Source: Pseudanabaena mucicola str. Chao 1806 (GTDB taxonomy: Bacteria; Cyanobacteriota; Cyanobacteriia; Pseudanabaenales; Pseudanabaenaceae). From it: DNA of 64,000 nucleotides. Shown here in pieces: positions 1-8,478 of this stretch. The position numbers were made by a program, and so were the translations under genes. Location of the stretch: positions 4,264,001-4,328,000 of the forward strand of contig NZ_CP097329.1 of the NCBI RefSeq assembly GCF_030323025.1. Reading direction: 5' to 3'. Each line of letters starts with the position of its first letter. Within the stretch, counting starts at the first letter, position 1. Under the pieces are notes generated by a model that was given only the letters and a program-made list of their open reading frames with translations, had not been told where the DNA came from and did not search any database.

Positions 1-3000
1 AGCCTAAGATACTTGACACCTCTCCGTCACAAAGATAACGCACCCCTGAAACTCACCAAATCATTGGATGATCAAGAATTATTAGCAATTAAAGCAGTTC
101 AAAACCAACAATCATTGTTGAAAGGAATTGATTATCGAGGTACTAAAGTTGTCGGAGTATCATATTTGATCAAAGGAACTCCTTGGATCATGATCTCTAA
201 GATGGATCGAATAGAAGCTGATGCTCAATTAAATGAACTGGCGGCTGTTACTAGTATTCTAACGCTCTTATTCATTACGATTTTGCTCTATATTGCGAGA
301 CAACTATGGAGAAATAGCGAATTAGCCCTACTTGCTTCACAGCAGCAATCTACCATTGATCGCGTTGCTATTAATGAACACGAAGCAAAGCTTTATAGCA
401 CTGCGATCAAGACTACCATCGATGGTTATGCTCTGTTTGATCGCCAAGGTAAGTTTATTCAGATCAATGATTCTTTAGCCAAAATCACAGGTTACAGCAC
501 CGAAAAATTATTAAATCTCAGTGTTTTTGATCTAGCTGTAGATGATTCCCTTGAGCTCAGAAACTTTATCACTAACTATGACGGAACCCAGCAGCAAAGA
601 CTTACACAAAAATGGCAACGCCAAGACAAACAAGTCATTGATGTTGAAATTGGCATTTCCTATTTTACCGAAGGCGAAGGTAAATTTTTTATTTTTGTAC
701 AGGACATCACGAATAGCCTGCGGATTCAAAGACAACTCGAGCAATCTATACAACTACATACTTTTTTGAGCCGAGCTAACGAAGCGATCTTAAGAATACG
801 TAATCCACAGGAGCTATTACAAAAAATTTGTGAAATTGCGATCGAGTATGGAGGATTTCAGTTAGCTTTGGTGGGTATTCCTAATCCTGCTACAAAAATG
901 ACCACATTCACAGCAGCAGGTTCAGCAAGTTATCATCTGAAAAACATCCAAAGCTCCATAGATCCTGATCTAGATATTATCCATAGATCCACAAGTCAGG
1001 CTATCCGCGAAATCCGTCCTGTAATTGCTAATGATTTTTTAGCTAATTCAATTACTACACCTTGGTATGAACTAGCTCTTAGCCACGGTCTTAGAGCTAG
1101 TGCTACCTTCCCATTCAGTATTGACAGACAAATGATCGGCGCGATTATGTTTTATGCATCAGTAGTCAACTACTTTACTGATGATGTCATTGTTTTACTG
1201 AAAGAATTAGCAGAAGATGTTGAACTTGCTCTAGCATTAGCAGATTCTGAGAGATTACGTAAACAAGCTGAAAGCTTTCTAAAAAAAAGTGAGGAACGAT
1301 TTCTCTTAGCGCTGATTAATGCTCCCTTCCCGATTATTCTCTATACAGAAGAGGATGTGATCTTACAAATCAATCGTGCTTGGATCAATCAATCAGGTCA
1401 CGAAGATTGCGACATTCAAGAGATTAGTCAATGGACGGAACAATTTTGTCATGACTATCTACCGCTAATTAAACCGCAACCAAACCATGATAGAGAGCGC
1501 TATCTAGATCAGGAAATCACATTAACAATTGCTGATGGTTCACAGCGTATTTGGCGATTTGGCTCGGCAAACTTAGGACATGTTGCTGATGGGCGCGAAA
1601 CATTAATATCGATCGCAACAGATGTAACTGAACGCAAAGCCAACGAATTAGCCCTACAAAAAGCAAAGGAACTAGCTGAAGAAGCCAACCAAGCTAAAAG
1701 TGATTTCCTCGCTAACATGAGCCATGAGTTGCGAACTCCCCTGAATGGGATTCTTGGCTATGCTCAGATCTATTTAACTGATCCTGACTTTACTCTCAAG
1801 CAAAAAGAAGGTTTTCAGATCATTTACCAATGTGGTAGTCATATAATGGATTTGATTTCTGAGATTCTAGATTTATCAAAAATAGAAGAACGTAAGCTAG
1901 AGCTTTATCCCAAAGAAGTAGAATTCCCAAACTTCTTGACTGGCGTAGCCCAAATGTGTGGAATTAAAGCGGAAGCGAAAAATTTATTATTCCATTATGA
2001 AATTTCTGATCGCTTACCTTTTTTTGTATCAGTGGATGAACAACGCTTGCGCCAAGTTCTGCTTAATCTGCTAGGCAATGCGATTAAATTTACGGACTTT
2101 GGTAGTGTAACCATGAAAGTCGAGGTGATCTCCCAAGACTTGTCCGAAGAGGTAACATCAGCATCTCAATCTCCAGAGATGTTATCAGATGTATTGACAG
2201 ATGCATCAATAATTACAAGAAAAATTCGATTTACGATTATTGATACAGGTCGAGGTATTGCTGCAGACGACCTTACTCAGATTTTTCTGCCCTTTGAGCA
2301 GGTTGGCGATCGCCATAATCGTCCTGATGGCACTGGTTTAGGACTAGCTATCTCTCAGAAATTAGTGGCAATGATGGGAGGTGTACTTTGTGTTGAAAGT
2401 GAACTGGAGAAGGGTAGTCGTTTCTGGTTTGATTTAGAATTACCTGAAACTAGTGCTACGATCTTTACCCAAGAAACATCTAATTTGACAAATAATCGTG
2501 TGATTGGCTATGTGGGACAAAAGCAAACGATTTTAGTTGTAGATGACAAATGGGTAAACCGTAGTGTCATCGCTAAGTTGCTAGAGTCATGGGGCTTTAA
2601 TGTGCTCGAAGCGGTCAACGGAGATCATGGAATTACCATGGCAACTTCTAATTCCATTGATGCCATTATTACCGATTTAGTTATGCCTGTGCTGGATGGA
2701 TTTAAAATGGCTCAGAAACTTAGAGAGATGCCACAATTTCTGCATATCCCTATTCTAGGGATTTCTGCTGGTGTCTTGCCTGAAAACCAAGCAAAAAGCT
2801 TAGAAGCAGTCTGTAGTGACTTTTTAGTGAAGCCCATTGAATCAAAAACTTTACTCAACAAATTAGCTCAGCATCTGAATCTATCTTGGATTTACGCCGA
2901 GTCTTCGCATTCTCTAAATTTTCCTGATTCGTATAATGCAGAAAGACGTATCTATCAAGAAGCTATTCCTCCAAATACAGAACTCACGATCATTCTTAAT

Positions 3001-3162
3001 GCTTTGGATTGTGAAGACTTTAAAGTGATCGAGCAAGAAGCCCAGCGAATTTCTCTACTAGGCACTCAATACCAGTGGTTTGTTAATCGCCTAGTAACTT
3101 TGGCACAGAATTTTGACAAAATGAACATTTTGAAGCTTATCAACTCGAATAATGAGCAGTAA
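1..3162 (+). CDS. Hybrid sensor histidine kinase (5' partial)
   Basis: Membrane-anchored two-component kinase with its own receiver domain. The frame is open to the left edge, so the N-terminus lies outside the window; the TTG at 13 is only the first possible start inside it. Numbered from that TTG: the tail of an extracellular sensor domain, a membrane segment near residues 78-96, PAS (about 125-235), GAF (about 250-400), a second PAS (about 425-550), HisKA with phospho-accepting His571 in SHELRTP, a HATPase with N-box (LLGNAIKF) and G-box (GTGLGLA), and a receiver domain with Asp888 in TDLVMPVLDG. The signal sensed is unknown, and no partner regulator lies next to it. The stop codon shares its last base with a mobile repeat starting at 3162. 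Confidence 0.93.
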   Translation, partial: SLRYLTPLRHKDNAPLKLTKSLDDQELLAIKAVQNQQSLLKGIDYRGTKVVGVSYLIKGTPWIMISKMDRIEADAQLNELAAVTSILTLLFITILLYIARQLWRNSELALLASQQQSTIDRVAINEHEAKLYSTAIKTTIDGYALFDRQGKFIQINDSLAKITGYSTEKLLNLSVFDLAVDDSLELRNFITNYDGTQQQRLTQKWQRQDKQVIDVEIGISYFTEGEGKFFIFVQDITNSLRIQRQLEQSIQLHTFLSRANEAILRIRNPQELLQKICEIAIEYGGFQLALVGIPNPATKMTTFTAAGSASYHLKNIQSSIDPDLDIIHRSTSQAIREIRPVIANDFLANSITTPWYELALSHGLRASATFPFSIDRQMIGAIMFYASVVNYFTDDVIVLLKELAEDVELALALADSERLRKQAESFLKKSEERFLLALINAPFPIILYTEEDVILQINRAWINQSGHEDCDIQEISQWTEQFCHDYLPLIKPQPNHDRERYLDQEITLTIADGSQRIWRFGSANLGHVADGRETLISIATDVTERKANELALQKAKELAEEANQAKSDFLANMSHELRTPLNGILGYAQIYLTDPDFTLKQKEGFQIIYQCGSHIMDLISEILDLSKIEERKLELYPKEVEFPNFLTGVAQMCGIKAEAKNLLFHYEISDRLPFFVSVDEQRLRQVLLNLLGNAIKFTDFGSVTMKVEVISQDLSEEVTSASQSPEMLSDVLTDASIITRKIRFTIIDTGRGIAADDLTQIFLPFEQVGDRHNRPDGTGLGLAISQKLVAMMGGVLCVESELEKGSRFWFDLELPETSATIFTQETSNLTNNRVIGYVGQKQTILVVDDKWVNRSVIAKLLESWGFNVLEAVNGDHGITMATSNSIDAIITDLVMPVLDGFKMAQKLREMPQFLHIPILGISAGVLPENQAKSLEAVCSDFLVKPIESKTLLNKLAQHLNLSWIYAESSHSLNFPDSYNAERRIYQEAIPPNTELTIILNALDCEDFKVIEQEAQRISLLGTQYQWFVNRLVTLAQNFDKMNILKLINSNNEQ

Positions 3163-3251
3163 CTGATGTTACATGGAAGTTTCTAAGACCTTCACTCTCT
3201 CCCATTAAGGGAGAGTGCCTAGGGGTGATATTTGTTCTACGTAACATCAGT
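3162..3251. repeat. Palindromic mobile repeat, family A, copy 1
   Basis: About 90 bp with terminal inverted repeats: left end ACTGATGTTACATGG, right end CTACGTAACATCAGT. Between them is a hairpin built on CTCTCCCATTAAGGGAGAG. It is the reverse complement of the copy at 3469-3570. No coding capacity, so it looks like a MITE-type non-autonomous element. Confidence 0.75.
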
Positions 3252-3448
3252 AGTAAATGTCATGAATGGAAATCAATCAGCAATCATTTTTATCGCTCAA
3301 TAGGTGAATCGGGGATATGAAACAGTAAGTCAGATGCGATGGACAAGGGGAATAGGCTATCTCAAATGACAAACCCTAGAGCTAATCAATCGAGGCAAAG
3401 ATGAAACATAACCCTCCTGATTCGATGTTTTACACTGACGAATATGCT

Positions 3449-3661
3449 AAGTAGCTCAACTTAATTACTGATGTTACGTGGAACAAATATCACCCTCACC
3501 CCCCTGCCCCCTCTCCCTTAATGGGAGAGGGGCTAGGGGTGAGGGTCTTAGAAACTTCCACGTAACATCATTTAATTAAAACCCAAACCGAGAGTTTGTT
3601 CCGCCCGCGTAGCGGGCGGAACAAACTTCTCGGTTTTTAGTTTACTTATGTCTAGCTACTT
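3449..3661. repeat. Palindromic repeat, family B, copy 1 (interrupted)
   Basis: Ends are AAGTAGCT and AGCTACTT. The core is a perfect hairpin of the form TTTGTTCCGCCCG...CGGGCGGAACAAA followed by CGGTTTTT, which could also terminate transcription. The second copy is at 40915-41113. This copy is split by the family A element at 3469-3570, flanked by TTAATTA on both sides. The stretch 3252-3448 before it holds no gene I can support. Confidence 0.7.
3469..3570. repeat. Family A repeat, copy 2, nested in family B
   Basis: 102 bp with inverted ends TGATGTTACGTGGAA and TTCCACGTAACATCA around an internal hairpin CCCTCTCCCTTAATGGGAGAGGG. It lies opposite to copy 1. TTAATTA occurs on both sides (3461-3467, 3572-3578), and removing the element restores the family B sequence seen at 40915. 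Confidence 0.78.
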
Positions 3662-3869
3662 ATCTACAACTCTTTATAAGATTGAGACCATGCTCACAAA
3701 ACTGTTTGTCATAGTGCGCGAGAATATGCTAGAGATGAAGATGGTGATTGCTTTTCGAGGTTCACGTCAATTTGTCTATGGCAAGATGAAAACTGCAATA
3801 TTTCTCAACAAAAGTTGCAGTAGTAGATAAGCTAAATAATTCTTCTGGTGACGCCAAGGTGATTTCGCT

Positions 3870-6800
3870 ATGAATTTAGATGAATTGGCTTTAGGGATGG
3901 TGCTTAGAGGGGTTTTACCCGATCGCACGGTCACGATTATTAGTATTTCGCGTTATGGCACTGAAGCCGTTGACATTACCTATAAGGACTCTTTGGGTGC
4001 ATTAGGAAATGAGTTGCTCTATAGAGATCGTGAGTCCGAGCTAGAAATTGTTCAAGTCGGTCATCCGTGGAGCTTTGATGGCGATGGCGCTTTGCTAAGA
4101 CTAGTTTCTGAAGCATACAGAATTCACTTAGCGCATCTGTTCGATCCTCTTCTGGCTGTGCATACGTCTTTGGTAGAACCGCTTCCCCATCAGATTACGG
4201 CAGTGTATGGCGAAATGCTTTCTCGTCAGCCTTTGAGATTTTTACTTGCCGATGACCCTGGGGCGGGGAAGACAATCATGGCAGGATTGCTGATTCGTGA
4301 GTTATTGATGCGCGGGGACTTACATCGTTGTTTGGTTGTTTGCCCTGGTAGCTTGGCGACTCAGTGGCAGGATGAGCTATCTACTAAGTTTCATCTCCCT
4401 TTTGAAATTCTCTCAAACGATCGCATTGAAACAGCAAGAACGGGAAACGCTCTAGCAGAAATGCCTCTGGTAATTGCTAGGCTTGATAAGCTCAGCCGCA
4501 ATGACGACTTGCAGGCAAAACTAGCGCAGACAGACTGGGATTTAGTGGTCTGTGATGAAGCCCATAAGATGTCTGCATCTTTTTTTGGTGGAGAAGTTAA
4601 GGAAACTAAGCGATATAAATTAGGTAAGCAGTTATCACAGGTTGCTCGACATTTTTTGCTAATGACGGCAACGCCTCACAATGGTCGAGAGGAAGATTTT
4701 CAATTATTTATGGCGCTACTGGATGGCGATCGCTTTGAGGGGAAATTTCGTGAAGGAGTCCATGCTAGTGATGTCTCCGATCTCATACGCCGCCTTGTTA
4801 AAGAAGATATGCTCAAATTTGATGGGAAGCCGCTATTCCCAGAGCGACGCGCATATACCGTGAGTTATCAACTATCGGTATTAGAAGAAAGTCTTTACCG
4901 TCAAGTGACTGATTATGTGCGTGATGAGTTTAATCGTGCTGATGCTTTAGAAAATGAAGGGCGAAAGGGTACGGTTGGTTTTGCCTTGGCAATCTTACAA
5001 CGTCGCTTGGCATCTTCACCAGAGGCAATTTATCAGTCGATTAAGCGGAGACGAGAACGACTCCAAAAGCGTTTGCAAGAAGAAGAACTGCGAAGGCAAT
5101 ATCCGTCAATAGTTCTCTCTAAGTTAGATGCTGTAGATCGTGATATCGATCCAGATGATTTGGAAAATGACATGGAGGACTTTGCGGCGGATGAACGCGA
5201 GATGACTGAAGAGGAGTTAGTCGATCTCGCTTCGGCATCGCGGACGATCGCCGAGTTGCAGGCAGAAATTGCCAAGCTTAAAGAACTAGAAGAACTAGCG
5301 GCTAGAGTGCGGCGCAGTGGGACAGATCGCAAGTGGGAAGAATTATCGGGGTTGTTGCAGGACTGTACGGAAATGTTTGATGCTGGTGGCTATCGCCGCA
5401 AGTTGGTGATCTTTACCGAGCATCGCGATACGCTTAACTATCTTGTCGATCGCGTTAGTACCTTACTCGGTCGCACCGATGCTGTGGTCACTATTCACGG
5501 TGCGATCGGTCGAGAGGAGCGCAAAAAAGCAGAACATGCCTTCAAACAAGATGTGGTTGTCCAAGTGTTAATCGCTACGGACGCGGCGGGAGAGGGGATT
5601 AATTTACAAAGGTCGCATCTCATGGTGAACTATGACTTGCCTTGGAATCCGAATCGTCTAGAGCAGCGCTTCGGACGTATTCATCGGATTGGACAGACAG
5701 AGGTTTGCCACTTGTGGAACTTGGTGGCGGCGGAAACCCGTGAAGGTAGTGTTTATGCGACTTTGCTCAAAAAAATTGAAGCGGAACAGGAAGCCTTGGG
5801 CGGTAAGGTGTTTGATGTGCTAGGAAAAGCGATCGCAGGTGCAGAACTTCGCGATTTAATGATTCAGGCTATTCGGTATGGCGATCGCCCTGACATTCGG
5901 GAAAAGCTCAATCAGGCATTGGTCGATAAGCTCGATCAGCAAAGACTGCGTGACCTGTTAGAAGAGAGAGCTTTAGCCCATGATTCGATGGATGCTTCTA
6001 GGTTGCAGCGTATTCGTGAAGATATGGAACGGATGGAAGCCCGTAAACTTCAGCCTCACTTTATTGCGGAGTTCTTCCTGAGAGCTTTTACGGATTTAGG
6101 CGGCAGCATTCGTCAGCGTGAACCCCATCGCTATGAAATTACCCATGTACCTGCGAGTATTCGCAACCGTAGTCAGCAAGTGGGGTTGGGCGAACCTGTG
6201 GGCAGAAGTTATGAGCGTATTTGTTTTGCTAAGGATTTAATTAATGTGTCTGGGAAACCCATAGCTACTTTTGTTTGTCCTGGGCATCCTTTACTTAATA
6301 GTGTTATTTCACTGCTGATGGAGCAGAATCGTGATTTGCTCAAACAGGGGGCGGTATTAGTAGATGAAACTAGTACGAACCAGAATCCGCGTGTAATGGT
6401 TTACCTAGAGCATTCAATTCAAGATGCGCGAACAAATGCTGATGGGAGTAGGCGCGTAGTCTCTCGCCGTATGCACTATGTGGAGATTGATGCTGAAGGA
6501 CATACTCAGGATGCAGGATATGCCCCTTATTTGGATTATCGACCCTTGCGAGAGGATGAGCAATCGCAGATGCCGACACTTTTGGCTCGATATGCGTTTT
6601 ATCAAGAAATTGAATCGAAAGCGATTGGCTATGCGATCGCCCATTTAGTACCACAGCATTTTGCCGAAATTCGCGATCGCCGTGAAAAGTTGATCGACAA
6701 AACGATCGCTGCGGTAAAAGAACGACTGGCTAAAGAAATCAGCCATTGGGATCGACGAGCAAATGAGTTGAGCGCCCAAGAATTGGCTGGTAAACCCAAT

Positions 6801-7397
6801 GCGAAGCTCAACTCCGCAAGGGCAAGACAGAGGGCAGACGATCTAGAAGCGCGGATGAAAAAACGGTTAGACGAACTTGCTCAAGAGCGACAACTAACCC
6901 GCTTACCGCCAATTGTGGTGGGCAGTGCCTTGATTATTCCTGCGTCAGTGTTTACGCCGCCTAGCATTGTTGAGAAGGAAAGTGTGAACCCAGACTATGA
7001 AGCGCGTCGCCGCGTGGAGTTAAGGGCGATGGCGGCAGTGATGGCGCAGGAAGTGCAGCTCGGTTTTAAACCTGTCGATGTGAGCGATCGCCGTTGTGGT
7101 TATGATATTGAGTCCTATGTGGGGGATGGACGCTTGCGATTGCTGGAGGTTAAGGGTAGGGTTGAGGGGGCAGATACAGTGACGGTGACTAAAAATGAGA
7201 TTTTAGTCGCCTTGAATAAGCCAGAGAGTTATCTGTTAGCGATGGTCAAAGTGCCGCAGGATGAGGATGCTCTCTGTGCTGTTCGTTATGTTCAGCAGCC
7301 ATTTCAAAGGGAGCCAGATTTTGGTTCGATTAGCGTAAACTATAGTTGGCAAGAGCTATGGGCAAAGGGTCAGGAGTTAACAGGATGGCAACATTAG
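3870..7397 (+). CDS. SNF2-type helicase/translocase with C-terminal DUF3883
   Basis: 1175-residue superfamily 2 DNA translocase, first gene of the defence-type locus. Walker A is DDPGAGKTIMAG near residues 128-139, the DEAH box near 229-232 (VVCDEAHKMS), motif III LMTATPHNG follows, and motif VI QRFGRIHRIGQ is near 599. A charged coiled-coil-like stretch (about 390-480) sits between the two RecA lobes. The C-terminus (about 1050-1130: GYDIES, LLEVKGR) fits DUF3883, a nuclease-like domain often fused to defence helicases. Architecture resembles BrxHII of BREX type 3 and DrmD of DISARM. The ATG at 3870 has AAGGTGA upstream. It overlaps the next start by 13 nt, implying co-transcription. Function in defence is inferred from context. 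Confidence 0.9.
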   Translation: MNLDELALGMVLRGVLPDRTVTIISISRYGTEAVDITYKDSLGALGNELLYRDRESELEIVQVGHPWSFDGDGALLRLVSEAYRIHLAHLFDPLLAVHTSLVEPLPHQITAVYGEMLSRQPLRFLLADDPGAGKTIMAGLLIRELLMRGDLHRCLVVCPGSLATQWQDELSTKFHLPFEILSNDRIETARTGNALAEMPLVIARLDKLSRNDDLQAKLAQTDWDLVVCDEAHKMSASFFGGEVKETKRYKLGKQLSQVARHFLLMTATPHNGREEDFQLFMALLDGDRFEGKFREGVHASDVSDLIRRLVKEDMLKFDGKPLFPERRAYTVSYQLSVLEESLYRQVTDYVRDEFNRADALENEGRKGTVGFALAILQRRLASSPEAIYQSIKRRRERLQKRLQEEELRRQYPSIVLSKLDAVDRDIDPDDLENDMEDFAADEREMTEEELVDLASASRTIAELQAEIAKLKELEELAARVRRSGTDRKWEELSGLLQDCTEMFDAGGYRRKLVIFTEHRDTLNYLVDRVSTLLGRTDAVVTIHGAIGREERKKAEHAFKQDVVVQVLIATDAAGEGINLQRSHLMVNYDLPWNPNRLEQRFGRIHRIGQTEVCHLWNLVAAETREGSVYATLLKKIEAEQEALGGKVFDVLGKAIAGAELRDLMIQAIRYGDRPDIREKLNQALVDKLDQQRLRDLLEERALAHDSMDASRLQRIREDMERMEARKLQPHFIAEFFLRAFTDLGGSIRQREPHRYEITHVPASIRNRSQQVGLGEPVGRSYERICFAKDLINVSGKPIATFVCPGHPLLNSVISLLMEQNRDLLKQGAVLVDETSTNQNPRVMVYLEHSIQDARTNADGSRRVVSRRMHYVEIDAEGHTQDAGYAPYLDYRPLREDEQSQMPTLLARYAFYQEIESKAIGYAIAHLVPQHFAEIRDRREKLIDKTIAAVKERLAKEISHWDRRANELSAQELAGKPNAKLNSARARQRADDLEARMKKRLDELAQERQLTRLPPIVVGSALIIPASVFTPPSIVEKESVNPDYEARRRVELRAMAAVMAQEVQLGFKPVDVSDRRCGYDIESYVGDGRLRLLEVKGRVEGADTVTVTKNEILVALNKPESYLLAMVKVPQDEDALCAVRYVQQPFQREPDFGSISVNYSWQELWAKGQELTGWQH

Positions 7398-7407
7398 TAC
7401 GGATTGC
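7372..7407. repeat. 36-bp direct repeat, copy 1 (covers the Uma2 start)
   Basis: Contains the ribosome-binding site AGGAG, the ATG and the first eight codons of the Uma2 gene. It recurs at 8040-8075 with one difference in 36 bases. Confidence 0.85.
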
Positions 7408-8032
7408 TCAGATTGAGACTTTACAGGGTCAAACTACGATTTTGCATGATATTGATTGGCAGCAATTTGAGGCGATTCTGGAAGATTTGGGAGACAACCG
7501 CGCATCACGGATTGCTTATTTTGATGGTGTATTGGAGATTAGAATGCCGCTACCTGAGCATGAACGTACCAAAGTAATTATTAGCAATCTCCTCGTTATT
7601 TTGTTAGAAGAACTTGACTGGGAATGGGAATCATTGGGTTCATCGACTTTTAAAACTAAAAGTATGAAGGCAGGAATTGAGCCTGATGATTGCTTTTATA
7701 TTAAAAATTATGTCGCCATGATTGGTAAGAAACGTTTGGATATGAGTATTGACCCACCACCAGATATTGCGATCGAGGTCGATCTCACTTCTAATACTCA
7801 GATCAGTGCCTATGAAGCTTTGGCTGTGGCTGAAATTTGGCGATATGCCAATGGTAAATTGTCGATTCGCCTTTTGCGTGAGGGGAAATATGTGGAGTCG
7901 TTAGTTAGCTTGTCTTTTCCCGATTTTCCTGTGATTGATGGCATATCGCAGTTTTTAGAGCGTGGTACAGAATTATCAATTAGCTCTTTACGGCGAGAAT
8001 TTCGCCAGTGGGTAAGAGATCGGTTGCATTGA
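7385..8032 (+). CDS. Uma2 family (DUF820) endonuclease-fold protein
   Basis: 215-residue protein of the Uma2 family, a PD-(D/E)XK-like nuclease fold very abundant in cyanobacteria; substrate and role are unproven. The ATG at 7385 is chosen because AGGAG lies 8 nt upstream and family homology begins there; the open frame reaches back to 7346 inside the helicase gene. Family signatures: a DILHD/W...QFEAIL N-terminal strand region, DGVLEIRMPLPEHE, and the acidic core PDIAIEVDLTSN. The final ATGG...TAG overlap with the helicase stop suggests translational coupling. It could be a nuclease component of the locus or a passenger. Confidence 0.85.
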   Translation: MATLVRIAQIETLQGQTTILHDIDWQQFEAILEDLGDNRASRIAYFDGVLEIRMPLPEHERTKVIISNLLVILLEELDWEWESLGSSTFKTKSMKAGIEPDDCFYIKNYVAMIGKKRLDMSIDPPPDIAIEVDLTSNTQISAYEALAVAEIWRYANGKLSIRLLREGKYVESLVSLSFPDFPVIDGISQFLERGTELSISSLRREFRQWVRDRLH

Positions 8033-8039
8033 AATTGAT

Positions 8040-8075
8040 AGGAGTTAACAGGATGGCGACATTAGTACGGATTGC
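8040..8075. repeat. 36-bp direct repeat, copy 2
   Basis: Second copy of the Uma2 start region, 8 nt after the Uma2 stop codon. The reading frame beginning at its ATG (8053) does not continue into a Uma2 sequence, so it is an orphan start. It covers the 3' end of the reverse-strand antitoxin. Confidence 0.8.
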
Positions 8076-8293
8076 ATGGTTAAAGCTTTGCCTTTTCGAT
8101 ATTCTTGGCGTGCTGACTCAACTTGATCTAAAAGGTTGGGGACTTGCAGGAGCGCGTTTGTCTCGGTTAATGAATCATCGTCACTTTGATTGTTGAGATT
8201 AAATGCCAAAAATTCAACAAAGGCTAATGCTTGCTTTTGCTGCTCGATGGGGAGTTGCTGTACAGTGTTGACTACTTTTTCTAAGATGGTCAT
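8045..8293 (-). CDS. DUF2281-like antitoxin, C-terminus probably replaced
   Basis: 82 residues on the reverse strand. The N-terminal 35 residues (MTILEKVVNTVQQLPIEQQ, then VEFLAF) match the DUF2281/antitoxin pattern common in cyanobacterial toxin-antitoxin pairs. The last ten residues or so are read from the reverse complement of the 36-bp repeat at 8040-8075, so the natural C-terminus seems lost. No toxin follows. It points against its neighbours in the operon-like block. Possibly a remnant of a deleted pair. Confidence 0.6.
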   Translation of the reverse strand: MTILEKVVNTVQQLPIEQQKQALAFVEFLAFNLNNQSDDDSLTETNALLQVPNLLDQVESARQEYRKGKALTMQSVLMSPSC

Positions 8294-8478
8294 AGGTTTA
8301 AGCTTTTATTCTCTTGTTGTCTAGTCTAGATCATAGTCATATCAAAACCAGAATAGGGTGAGGCGGCGCAAAGTGCTGTATGTCGTGAAATTTGTGAGAT
8401 AATGCCAAAAATCACAAGCAATCTTACATTTACATAGATGAGTGCTGCTAAGAACGGGTTACGGAAAAATTAATCGTC

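Noticed and set aside
3648-3830. 60-residue forward frame before the helicase gene
   Set aside because: Its start is inside a mobile repeat, no ribosome site, and the translation resembles nothing; it contains a family H repeat remnant.
8008-8196. 62-residue frame from the second copy of the Uma2 start region
   Set aside because: Only the first eight or so codons are Uma2-like; the rest is antisense to the antitoxin gene.
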